Shown in pieces: positions 45,601-59,200 of a DNA stretch of 64,000 nucleotides; within the stretch, counting starts at the first letter, position 1; each line of letters starts with the position of its first letter. The translations under genes and the position numbers were made by a program. Origin of the DNA: Paulownia fortunei (lineage: Eukaryota; Streptophyta; Magnoliopsida; Lamiales; Paulowniaceae). Location: positions 15,302,925 through 15,366,924 of the forward strand of contig CM033123.1 in NCBI GenBank assembly GCA_019321725.1. The letters run 5' to 3'. Below the pieces are notes generated by a model that worked only from the letters and a program-made list of their open reading frames with translations, did not search any database and was not told where the DNA came from.

Positions 45601-48600
45601 TCTAAACCTTAAACCTTATTTTATTTTTAATTATGGCTAAAAATTGAAAATGTGACTCATAATGTTGGTATCTATTTCGGGCTTTTTTATTAATTTTTTA
45701 TTTTTAATTAATTTTTTTCTTTCTAAAAGTTTACATTCTAAAAATTTATTTTTTTCTAATAAATTAAAACTGTATACTATAACACAGGAGTTAAAATAAG
45801 AAAAAATACTTTCCAACATTTAAGGTTAAATAAGATTAAAAATTTAAAATCTAATACCTATTTCTACCTTACGTATTCAAATTATAATTTAATTAGATTG
45901 TTTTTTCTTTTTACAGTACAATTTCAAGAAAAACTTACATTATTGTCAATTAAAAAAATAATATATTTTCTATTTTATTTTAAAATATTTCTAAAAATTA
46001 AAAATGCGACTCAAAATGTTGGTACCTATTTCTTGCTTTCTTATTAAATTTTTATTTTAATAGATTATTTTTATTTTTAAAAGTTTACGTTATAAAAAAA
46101 TTATTTTATACTAATAAATTACAAGCGTATTTTATAACACAGGAGTTAGAATAAGTAAAAATACTTTCCTACTATTAAGATTAAATAAGATTAAAAATTT
46201 AAAAACTTAATACCCATTTCTCCCTTACGTATTTAAATTATAGTTTAACTGCATTGTTTTTTTCTTTTTACTGTATAATTTCAAGGAAAACTTACAATAT
46301 TGTCAATGATAGAAACAATATATTTCCTTATTTTATTTTTAATTATGACTAAAAATTAAAAAAGCAACTCAGAATGTTGGTACATATTTTGGGCATTTTT
46401 ATTAAATTTTTACTTTAATTGATTTTTTCTTTTTAAAAATTTATGTTCTAAAAAATTTAATATTTTCTAATAAATTAAAAATGTATCCTATAACATAGGA
46501 GTTAGAACGAGGAAAAATATTTTTCTATTGTTAAAGTTAAATAAGATTAAAATTTTAAAAACTTGATACCCATTTCTCCCATACGTATTCAAATTGTAAA
46601 ATTTCAAGGAAAACTTAAAATATATTTAATGAGAGAAAAATATATTTCCTTTTATTATTTTTAATTATGGCTAAAAATTAAAAAAAATGACTTAGAATGT
46701 TAGTACCTATTTTGGGTGTTTTTATTAAATTTTGATGTTAATTGATTTTTTTCTTTTCAAAAGTTCACGTTGTAAAAAAATTATTATTTTCTAATAAATT
46801 AAAAATGTATGCTATAACACAGGAGATAGAATGAAGAAAATTATTTTCATACTATTAAAGTTAAATAAGATTAAAAATTTAAAAACATGATACCCATTTT
46901 TTCATTACGTATTCAAATTATAGTTTAACTGGATTATTTTTTTATTTTAACTATATAATTTCCTAGAAAACATATAAAATTTTCAATGAGAGAAACAATA
47001 TATTTCCAACTTTTATATTTAATTATGGCTAAAAATTAAAAATGCGACTCAAAATGTTGGTACCAGGCTTTTTTATTAATTTTTTATTTTAATTGATTTT
47101 TTTCTTTTTAAAAGTTCATGCTCTAAAAAATTTATTTTTTTCTATTAAATTAAAATTGTATATTATAACACAAGAGTTAGAATAAGAAAAAATAATTTTC
47201 TACATTTAAAATTTAATAAAATTAAAAATTTAAAAACATGATACCCATTTTTTCATTACGTATTCAAATTATAGTTTAATTGGATTATTTTTTCTTTTTA
47301 CTGTATAATTTCAAAGAAAAACTTATAATATTTTCAATGAGATAAACAATATATTTTATTCTTTTATTTTTAATTATGGCTAAAACAGAAAAAATAGATT
47401 CAGAATGTTGGTACCTATTTTGGGTCTTTTTATTAAATTTTTATTTTAATTTTTTTCTTTTCAAAAGTTCACGTTGTACAAAATTTATTGTTTTCTAATA
47501 AATTAAAAATGTATGCTATAACATAGGAGTTAGAATGAGAAAAAATATTTTCCTACTGTTAAAGTTAAATAAAATTAAAAATTTAAAAACTTGATATCTA
47601 TTTCTCCCTTACATATTCAAATTATAGTTTAATTGGATTATTTTTTCTTTTTACTGTATAATTTCCTCGAAAACTTATAGTATTTTCAATGAGAGAAACA
47701 ATACATTTTCTAATTTTTTATTTAATTATATTAAAAAATAAAAATACGACTCAGAATATTGGTACATATTTTGGACTTTTGTATTAATTTTTTATTTTAA
47801 TTGACTTACATTATTTTCAATGAGAGAAACATTATAATTTCTACTTTTATTTTTATTTATGGCTAAAAATGAAAAACGCGACTCAGAATGTTGGTACATA
47901 TTTCTTACTTTCTTATTAAATTTTTATTTAATTGATTTTTTTTTATTTTAAAAATTATTTTTTTCCAATAAATTAAAAGCGTATTCTATAACAGAAGAGT
48001 TAGAATGAGGAAAAATATTTTGCTACTATTAATGTTAAATAAGATTAAAAATTTAAAAACATGATACCAATTTCTCCCTTACTTATTCGAATTATAGTTT
48101 AACTAGATTCTTTTTTCTTTTTACTGTATAATTTCAAGGAAAACTTAAAATATTTTCAATGAAAAAAAATGATATATTTCCTACTTTTATTTTTATTTAT
48201 GGCTAAAAAATAAAAATGCGACTGAGAATGTTGGTACTTATTTCTTACTTTCTTATTAAATTTTTATTTAATTGATTTTTCTTCTTTTTAAAAGTTTACG
48301 TTTTGAAAAAAAATATTTTTTTCAATAAATTAAAAGCGTATTCTATAACAGAAGAGTTAGAATGAGAAAAAATATTTTCCTACTGTTAAGGTTAAATAAG
48401 ATTAAAAATTTAAAAACTTGATACCCATTTCTCCCCTACGTATTCAAATTATAGTTTACCTAGATTATTTTTTTGTTTTTACTGTATAACTTTCTAGAAA
48501 ACATATAATATTTTCAATGAAAGAAATAATATATTTTCTACTTTTATTTTTATTTATGGCTAAAATTGAAAATGTGACTCAGAATGTTGCTAACTATTTC

Positions 48601-51600
48601 TTGCTTTCTTATTAATTTTTATTTAATTGATTTTTTTCTTTTTAAAAGTTTATATTTTGAAAAAATTATTTTTTTATATTAAATTAAAAGCGTATTCTAT
48701 AACACAGGAGTTAGAATGAAAAAAAATACTTTCATATTATTAAAGTTAAATAAGAATAAAAATTTTAAAAACTTGATACTCATTTCTCCCTTACGTATTC
48801 AAATTATATTTTAACTGGATTGTTTTTTCATTTTACTATATAATTTCTGGAAAACTTATAATATTTTCAATGAGAAAATAATATATTTCCAATTTTTATA
48901 TTTAATTATGGTTAAAAATTAAAAATGCGACTTAGAATATTGGTACCTATTTCGGGCTTTTTTATTAATTTTTTATTTAATTGATTTTTTTCTTTTTAAA
49001 AGTTTACGTTTTAAAAAAAATATTTTCTTATTATAAATTAAAAGCGTATTCTATAATACAGGAGTTAGAATGAGGAAAAATATTTTCCTACTGTTAAGGT
49101 TAAATAAGATTAAAAATTTAAAAAATTGATACTCATTTCTCTCTTTCGTATTCAAATTATAGTTATAATTTCAAGGAAAACTTACATTGTTTTCAATGAG
49201 AGAAACCTTATATTTTCTACTTTTATTTTTAATTATGGCTTAAAATTAAAAATGCGACTCGGAATGTTGGTACCTATTTCTTGCTTTCTTATTTAATTTT
49301 TTTCTTTTTAAAAGTTTACGTTCTAAAAAAAATGATTTTTGTCTAATAAATTACAAACGTATTCTATAACACAGGAGTTAGAATAAGGAAAAATAATTTT
49401 CTACTGTTAAGGTTAAATAAGATTAAAAATTTAAAAACTTGATACCCGTTTCTCATTTACGTATTCAAATTATAGTTTAACTCGATTGTTTTTTTCTTTT
49501 TACTGTATAATTTCAAGAAAAACTTATAATATTTTCAATGAAAGAAATAATATATTTCCTACTTTTATTTTTATTTATGACTAAAAATTAAAAATGCGAC
49601 TCAGAATATTGGTACCTATTTCTTTCTTTCTTATTAAATTTTTATTTAATTTTTTTTTTCTTTTTAAAAGTTTACCTTCTCAAAGAATTATTTTTTTATA
49701 ATAAATTAAAAACGTATTTTATAACACAGGAGTTCAAAAGAGCCACAATAATTTCCTATTGTTACGTTAAGTAAGATTAAAAATTTAAAAACTTGATACC
49801 ATTTCTCCCTTATGTATTCAAATAATAGTTTAACTCGAATTTTTTTTCTTTTTACTGTATAATTTCTTGAAAAACTTATAATATTTTCAATGAGAAAAAC
49901 AATATATTTCCTACTTTTATATTTAACTATGGCTAAAATTGAAAATGCAACTCATAACGTTGGTACCTATTTCGGGTTTTTTTATTAATTTTTATTTTTA
50001 ATTAATTTTTTTTATTTTTAAAAGTTTACGTTCAAAAAAATTTATTTTTTTCTAAAAAAATAAAAGTATATACTATAACACATAAGTTAGAATAAGAAAA
50101 AATAATTTCCTACATTTAAGGGTTAAATAAAATTAAAAATTTAAAACCTGATATCTATTTTTGTCTTACGTATTTAAATTATAGTTTAACTGGATTGTTT
50201 TTTTCTTTTTACTATATAATTTCAAGGAAAACTTACATTATTTTCAATGTGAGAAACCTTATATCTTCTACTTTTATTTTTAATTATAGCTAACAAATAA
50301 AATTGTGACTTAGAATGTTGGTACATATTTCTTGCTTTTTTGTTAAATTTTTTTTAATTGATTTTTTTTTTAAAAGTTTACATTCTAAAAAAATTATTTT
50401 TTTCTAATAAATTGAAAAGGTATTCTATAACACATGAGTTAGAATAATGAGAAATATTTTCCTACTATTAAGGTTAAATCAAATTAAAAATTTAAAAAAT
50501 ATGATACACATTTCTCCCTTACGTATATTAAATTATAGTTTAACTGGATTGTTTTTTTCTTTTTACTGTATAATTTCAAGGAAAACTTACATTATTACCA
50601 ATGAGAGAAACATTATATTTTCTATTTTTATTTTTAATTATGGCTCAAAATTAAAAATGTGATTCAGAATGTGGTACTTATTTCTTGCTTTGTTATTAAA
50701 TTTTTAGTTTAATTGATTTTTTTTCTTTTTAAAAGTTTTCTTTCTAAAAAAATTTTTTTTTCTAATAAATTAAAAGTTTATTATATAACACAGTAGTTAG
50801 AATGAGAAAAATACTTTCCTACTATTAAAATTAAATAAGATTAAAATTTTAAAACTTGATAACCATTTCTCCCTTATTTATTCAAATTTTAGTTTAACTA
50901 GATTATTTTTTCTTTTTACTGTATAATTTCAAGAAAAACTTATAATATTTTTAATTAAAGACACAATATATTTTCTACTTTTATTTTTATTTATGGCTAA
51001 AATAGAAAATGTGACTCAAAATGTTATTACCTATTTTGGGCTTATTTGATAAATTTTTATTTAATTGATTTTTTTTTAAAAGTTTACATTCTAAAAAATT
51101 TATTTTTTTCTAATAAATTGAAAGGGTATTCTACAACACAGAAGTTAGAATGAGGAAAAATACTTTCCTACTGTTAAGGTTAAAAAAGATTAAAATTTTA
51201 AAAAATATGATATTCATTTCTCTCTTACGTATTCAAATTATAGTTTAACTGCATTGTTTTTTTTTTACTAAATATAATTTCAAGGAAAGCATACATTATT
51301 TTCAATGAAAGAAATAATATATTTTTTATTTATATTTTTATTTATGGCTAAAAATTGAAAATGCGACTCAGAATGTTGGTACCTATTTCTTGCTTTCTTA
51401 TTTAATTTTTATTTTAATTGATTTTTTTTCTTTTTAAAAGTTTAGGTTCTGAAAAAATTATTTTTTTATAATAAATTAAAAGTGTATTTTATAATACATG
51501 AGTTAGAATGAGGAAAAAAAATTCAATTGTTAAGGTTAAATAAGATTAAAAATTTAAAAACTTGATACCCATTTCTCGATTACGTATTTAAATTATAGTT

Positions 51601-53216
51601 TAATTTGATTGTTTTTTTCTTTTGATAGTATAATTTCAAAGAAAATTTTGATTATTTTCTATGACATAAATAATATATTTCCTACTTTTATTTTTAATTA
51701 TAACTAAAAATTGAAAAAGAGACTCGTAATGTTGGTTCCTATTTCTTACTTTCATTTTAAAATTTTATTTTTAATTAATTTTTTTCTTTTTAAAAGTTTT
51801 CTTTCTAAAAAAATTTTTTTCTAATAAATTAAAAGTGTATGCTATAATATAGGAGTTAAAATGAGGAAAATTACTTTCCTACTATTAATGTTAAATAAGA
51901 TTAAAAATTTAAAAACTTGATACTTATTTATTGATTACGTATTCAAATTACAGTTTAACTGAATTATTTTTCCTTTTGATTTCAAACAAAAAATTACATT
52001 ATTTTCTATGACATAAATAATATATTTCTTAATTATAACTAAAAAACACGACTCATAATGTTGGTACCTCTTTCTTGCTTTCATTTTAAATTTTTATTTA
52101 AATTGATTTTCTTCTTTTTAAAAGTTTTCATTCTAAAAACTTTATTTTTTTTAATAAATTAAAAGCGTATATCATAACACATGAGTTAGAATGAGGGAAA
52201 AACTTTCATATTGTTAATGTTAAATAAGATTAAAAATTTGAAAAAACTTGATACCCATTTCTCGATTACGTATTCAAGTTATAGTTTAAATAGATTGTTT
52301 TTTTCTTTTGACAGTATAATTTTAAAGAAAACTTACATTATTTTCTATGACATAAATAATATATTTTCTACTTTTATTTTTAGTGATGACTAAAAATTGA
52401 AAAAATGACTCATAATGTTGGTACCAATTTCTTGCTTTCATAATAAATTTTTATTTTATTTTATTTGATTTTCTTCTTTTTAAAAGTTTTCATTCTAAAA
52501 ACTTTATTTTTTTTCTAATCAATTAAAAGTGTATGCTATAACACAGTAGTTAGAATGATGAAAAATACCTTCCTACTATTATTGTTAAATAACATCAAAA
52601 TTTAAAAACTTGATACCCATTTCTCGATTACATATTCAAATTATAGTTTAACTTGATTATTTTCTTTTTCTTTTTACTATATAATTTCAAAGAAAACATA
52701 CATTATTTTCTATGAGAGAAATAATATATTTCCTACTTTTATTTTTAATTATGACTAAAAATTAAAAAAATGAGTCAAAATGTTAGTACCTATTTCTTGC
52801 TTTCATAATAAATTTATATTTTAAATGATTTTTTTTCTTTTCAAAATTTTTCGTTCTAAAAAAATTATTTTTTTTCTAATAAATTAAAAGTGCATTCTAT
52901 AACACACAAGTGAGAATGAGGAAAAATATTTTCCTACATTTAATGTTAAATAAGATTAAAATTTTAAAAACTTGATGCTCATTTTTCCCTTACGTATTTA
53001 TATTATAGTTTAATTAGATTATTTCTTCTTTTTACAGTATAATTTCAAATAAAACTTCCATTATTTTCTATGAGATAAACAATATATTTCCTACTTTTAT
53101 TTTTAATTATAACTAAAAATTGAAAAAATGACTCTGAATGTTGGAACTATTTCTTGCTTTCATAATAAATTTTTATTTTAATTGATTTTTTTTCTTTTTA
53201 AAAATTTTCTTTCTAA
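45601..53216 (+). repeat. About 350-bp AT-rich satellite, subfamily 1
   Basis: Tandem direct repeats. The anchor atgttggtac recurs at 45662, 46016, 46374, 46697, 47054, 47405, 47756, then 47888, 48228, 48584, 48937, 49264, 49606, 49957, 50315 and 50669. Most steps are 323-358 bp, with one truncated unit of 132 bp. Diagnostic words: gcgactcagaatgttgg, cttacgtattcaaat, acacaggagttagaatga. From about 51.5 kb a variant appears (tctcgattacgtattc, ctatgacataaata, actcataatgttgg). No gene; frames at 45637-45819 minus, 50447-50662 and 52211-52393 are repeat translations. Confidence 0.9.
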
Positions 53217-56200
53217 TGTTAATTAGGATTGAAAATTTGAAATTTTTGTCACCCATTTTTTTTTACATATTCAAATTATAGTTTAACTGAATTATTTTTC
53301 TTTCTAACTATATAATTCATAGAAAACATAACTGTTTTCTATTAGAGGAAGAAAACATTTCTATTTTTATTGTTGATTATGATTAAAAATTGAAAAAGCT
53401 ACTTAGGATATTGGTTACTACTTTTTGTTTTCATATTTAATTTTTATTTTAACTGATTTTTTTTTCTTTTTAATTATATCCATTTTGAAAAACTAATTTT
53501 TTCTAAGATGTATAAGTGTATTCAATGATACTGGAGTTAGAAAGAGAAAAAATAATTTCCTACTATTAATATTAATTAGGATGAAAAAATTTAAAAACCT
53601 GAAACACATTTCTTGTTTACATATTCAAATTATAATTTAACTGAATAAATTTAACCGTATAATTTCATTGAAAACTGAATTTTTTTTCTATGAGTGTAAG
53701 AATACATTTCTAATTTCATTATTAATTATGATAAAAATAAAATAAAATATCTACTAAGGACGTTGGTACCTACTTCTTGTTTTCATATTTAATTTACATT
53801 TTAACTAATTCTTTTTTGCTTTTTAAAAATATACATTCTAAAAGAGTAAATTTTTCGATGATGTATAAGTGTATGCTATGATGTTGGAGTAGAAAAAAGG
53901 AAAAATATTTTTCTACTATTAATATTATTTAGGATCGCAGATTTAAAAATTTTGATTATCAATTTTTTTACATATTCAAATTATAGTTTAACTGAATGTT
54001 TTTTCCTTTTAACTTTATAATTTCATAGAAAACATAATTATTTTCTATTAGAAGAAAGAAACCATTTCTACTTTTATTATTAATTATAATTAAAAATTGA
54101 AAAAACTACTCATGATATTGGTACCTACTTCTTATTTTCATATTGAATTTTAATTTTAAATGATTTTTTTTAATTCTATAAGTTTTAAAAAACTAATTTT
54201 TTCTAAGATGCATGAGTGTATGCTATGACACTAGAGTTAAAAAGAGGAAAAATAATTTCCTACTATTAATGTTAATTATGATGAAAAAATTGAAAACCCT
54301 GATACACATTTCTTATTTATATATTCAAATTATAATTTAACTGAATATATTTTACTATAAAATTTCATTGAAAAAAGATTTTTTTTCTATGAGAGGAAGA
54401 ATAATTTTCTACTTTTACTGTTAATTATGAATAAAAAATGAAAACTCTACTAAAGATGTTGGTACATACTTCTTGTTTTCATATTTAATTTACATCTTAA
54501 CTAATTTCTTCTTTTGCTTTATAAAAATATACATTCTGAAAGGGTAAATTTTTTTATGATGCTCAATATTAATTTTATTTAGGATTGAAAATTAGGAAAA
54601 TTTGATTCCCAATTTTTTTACTTATTTAGATTATAGTTTAACTGAAATTTTTTTCCTTTTAACTTTATAATTTCAAAGAAAACATAATTGTTTTGTATTA
54701 GAGGAAGAAAACATTTCTACTTTTATTGTTGATTATGATTAAAATTTGAAAAACTTACTCAAGATGTTGATACCTACGTCATATTTTCATATTTAATTTT
54801 TATTTTAACTTATTTTTTTAACTATATACTTTTTAAAAAACTATTTTTTTTCTAAGATGTATATGTGTATGCTATGATACTGGAGTTAGAAATAGGAAAA
54901 ATAATTCCTACTATTAATGTTAACTATGATTAAAATTTTAAAAAGCCTAATATATATTTCATGTTTACATATTCAAATTATAATTTAACTATTTAATTTT
55001 ATTAAAAATTGAATTTTTTTCTAAGAGAGGAAGAATACATTTCTACTTTTATTATTAATTATGATTCAAAAATAAAAAAATCTACTACGGATTGCGGTAC
55101 CTACGTCTTGTTTTCATATTTAATTTACATTTTCACTATTTATTTTTTTTGCTATTTAAAAATATATGTTCTGAAAGGGTAAATTTTTTTATGATGCTGG
55201 AGTAACAAAGAGGAAAAATATTTTCCTCATTATTAATTTTATTTAGGATTGAAAATTAGAAAAATTTGATACACAATTTTTTTACTTATTTAGATTATAG
55301 TTTAACTGAATTTTTTTTTCTTTTAACTTTATAATTTCAAAGAAAACATAATTGTTTTGTATTAGAGGAATAAAATATTTCTACTTTTATCGCTGATTAT
55401 GATTATAAATTGAAAAACCAACTCAAGATGTTGGTACCTACATCATATTTTCATATTCAATTTTTATTTTAACTGATTTTTTTTAATTATATACCTTTTA
55501 AAAAACTAATTTTTCTAAGATGTATATGTGTATGCTATGATACTGGAGTTAGAAATAGGAAAAATAATTTTCTACTATTAATGTTAACTAGGATGAAAAT
55601 TTTAAAAAGTTTGATACACATTTCTTGTTTACATATGCAAATTATAATTTAACCATATAATTTCATTAAAAATTGAATTTTTTTCTAAAAGAGGAAGAAT
55701 ACATTTCTACTTTTATTATTAATTATGATTAAAAATAAAAAATCTACTATGGATGGAGGTACCTACTTATTGTTTTCATATTTAATTTACATTTTAACTG
55801 ATTTTTCTTTTGCTATTTAAAAATATATGTTCTAAAAGAGTAAATTTTTCTATGATGTATAAATGTATAATATGACAGTAGAGTTTAAAAGAGGAAAAAT
55901 AATTTTTTATATTAATGTTAATTAGAATTAAAAATTTTAAAACCTTGATACATTTTTCTTATTTGCATATTCAAATTATAGTTTGAGTGAATTCATTTAA
56001 CTGAATAATTTCATTGAAAACTGATTTTTTTCTATGAGAGGAAGAAAATATTTCTACTTTTATTATTAATTATGACTAAAAAATAAAAACTCTACTAAAG
56101 ATGTTGGTACCTTCTTCTTGTTTTCATATTTAATTTACATCTTAATTGATTTTTTTTCTTTTTAAAAATATACATTCTAATAGTCTAAATTTTTCTATGG

Positions 56201-59200
56201 GGTATAAGTGTATGCTATGATGCTGGAGTAAGAAAGAGAAAAAATATTTTCCGACAATTAATGTTAATTAGGATTGAAAATTTGAAAAAATTTATTATTT
56301 TTTTAACATATTCAAATTATAGTTTAACTAATTTTTTTTTCTTTTAACTATATAATTTCATAGAAAACAACTATGTTTTCTATTAGAGGAAGAAAACATT
56401 TCTACTTTTATTGTTAATTAGGATTAAAATTTGCGAAAGCTACTCAGGATTTTGATACCTACTTCTTATTTTCATATTGAATTTTATTTTAACTGATACT
56501 TTTCTTTTTAATTATATATGTTTTAAAAAACTAATTTTTCTAAGATGTATAACTATATGCTATGTCACTGGAGTTAGAAAGAGGACTATTAATGTTAAGT
56601 AGGATGAAAAATTTAAAAACGTGATACACAATTCTTGTTTACATATACAAATTATAATTTAGTTGAATTTATTAAACCATATAATTTCATTGAAAACTGA
56701 ATTTTTTTCTATGAGTGTAAGAATACATTTCTACTTTTATTATTAATTATAATTAAAAAATAAAAAATTTATTAAGGATGTTGGTACCTACTTCTTGTAT
56801 TCATATTTAATTTACATTTTAACTTATTTTTTTTCTTTTTAAAAATATACGTTCTAAAATGCTAAATTTTTCTATGATGTATAAGTGTATGCTTTGACCC
56901 TTCAGTTAGAAATAGGAAAAATACTTTTCCACTATTAATGTTAATTAGGATTAAAAAATTTAGAAACTTGATACTCATTTCTTATTTACATATTCAAATT
57001 ATAGTTTAATTGAATTTATTTAACCGTATAATTTCATTGAAAACTAATTTTTTTTTCTATTGGAGCAAGAATACATTTCTACTTTTTTTGTTAATTATGA
57101 TTAAAAAATAAAAACTCTACAAAGGATGTTGGTACCTATTTCTTGTTTTCATAGTTAGTTTACATCTTAACTGGGTTTTTTCTTTTGCTTTTTAAAAATA
57201 TACATTCTAAAAAACTAAATTTTTTTATGATGCACAAGTGTATGCTATGGCGCTGGAGTAACAAAGAGGAAAAGTATTTTTATACTATTAATGTTAATTA
57301 GGATTGAAAATTTGAAAATTTTGATACCTAATTTTTTTATATAAACAAATTATAGTTTAACTGACTTTTTTTTTCTTTTAACTTTAAAATTTCATAGAAA
57401 ACATAATTGTTTTCTATTAGAGAAAGAAAGCATTTCTATTTTTACTGTTAATTATGATTAAAAATTTAAAATGCTATTTAGGATGACGGCACCTACCTCT
57501 TGTTCTCATACTCAATTTATAATATAACTGCTTTTTTTAGATATATACATTCTAAAAAACTAAAAATTTCTAAGATGTATAAGTATATGTTATGACACTT
57601 GAGTTAGAAAGACGAAAAGTAATTTCCTACTATTCATGTTAATTAGGATTAAAATTTTGAAAAACTTGATACCTATTTTTTGTTTACATATTCTAATTAT
57701 AGTTTAATTGAATTATTTTTCCTTTAAACTATATAATTTCCTAGAAAACATAATTTTTTCTATGAGTGGAAGAATACATTTCTACTTTTATTGTTAATTA
57801 TGATTAAAAATTAAAAAAGTTACTCAGGATGTTGGTATCTATCTCTTGTTCACATATTTAATTTATATTTTAACTGATTTTGTTTTACTTATATACATTC
57901 TAAAAAAGTATTTTTTTCTAAGATGTATAAGTAAATGATATGACAATGATTAAGAAAGAGGAAAAATACTTTCCTACAATTAATGTTAATTATGATTCAA
58001 AAATTAAAAATCTTGATACCCATTTCCTGTCTACATATTCAAAGTATAGTTTAACTGATTTTGTTTCTCTTTTAACTATATAATTTCATAGAAAATATTT
58101 TTTTTTCTATGAGAGGAAGAATACATTTTGACTTTTATTGTTAATTATGATTAAAAATTATAAAAGCTACTTAGGATATTAGCACATATTTCTTATTTTC
58201 ATATTCAATTTATATTTTAATTGATTTTTTTTCTTTTCAAATATGTATGTTCTAAAAAACAATTTTTTTTCCAGAGATGTATAAGTGTATTATTTGACAC
58301 TAGAGTTAGAAAAAGAAAAAAATACTTTTCTACTATTAATGTTAATTAGGATTAAAAATTAAAAAACTTGATACCAAATTCTTGTTTATATATTCAAATT
58401 ATAATTTAACTGATTTTTTTTTATTTTAACTGTAAAATTTAATTGCAAACTTAATTTTTTACTATGAAGGGAAGAATGTATTTCTACTTTTAATATTAAT
58501 TATGATTAAAAATTTAAAAAACTACTCAACATGTTGGTACCTACTTCTTTTTTTCATATTCAACTTTTATTTTAACTGATTTTTTTACTTTTTAAATATA
58601 TTTCTTTTTAAAAATAAATTTTTGCTAAGTTGTATAAGTGTATGCTATGACACTGGAGTTAGAAAGAAGAAAATTACTTTCCTACTATTAATGTTAATTA
58701 AGATTAAAATCAAAAAATTTATAACCATTTCCTTTTTACATATTAAAATTATAGTTTAACTTAATTTGTTTATAATTTAATCGTATAATTTCATAGCAAA
58801 TTTATTTTTTTTCAATTAGAGAAAAAATACATTTCTACTTTTATTGTTAATTATAATTAAATTTGAAAAGGCTACTCAGGATGTTGGTGCCTACTTCTTG
58901 TTTTCATATTTAATTTTTATTTTAACTAATTTTTAAAAAACTAATTTTTTTAAGATGTATAAGTGCATGTTACGACACTCAAGTTAGAAAGAGAAAAATA
59001 ATTTCCTACTATTAATGTTAATTAGGATTAAAAATTTAAAAACTTGATACCCATTTCTTGTTTACATATTCAAATTATGGTTTAACTAATTTGTTTTTAA
59101 TTTAATTGTATAATTTCATAGAAAATTTAAATTTTCTTTATTAGATGAAGAATGCATTTCTACTTATATTATTAATTATGATTAATATTTAAAACGCTAA

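Noticed and set aside
45601..45618. ctaaaccttaaacctt as an interstitial telomere repeat
   Set aside because: Only two imperfect copies that do not match the plant CCCTAAA unit; it is within the first satellite unit or its junction.
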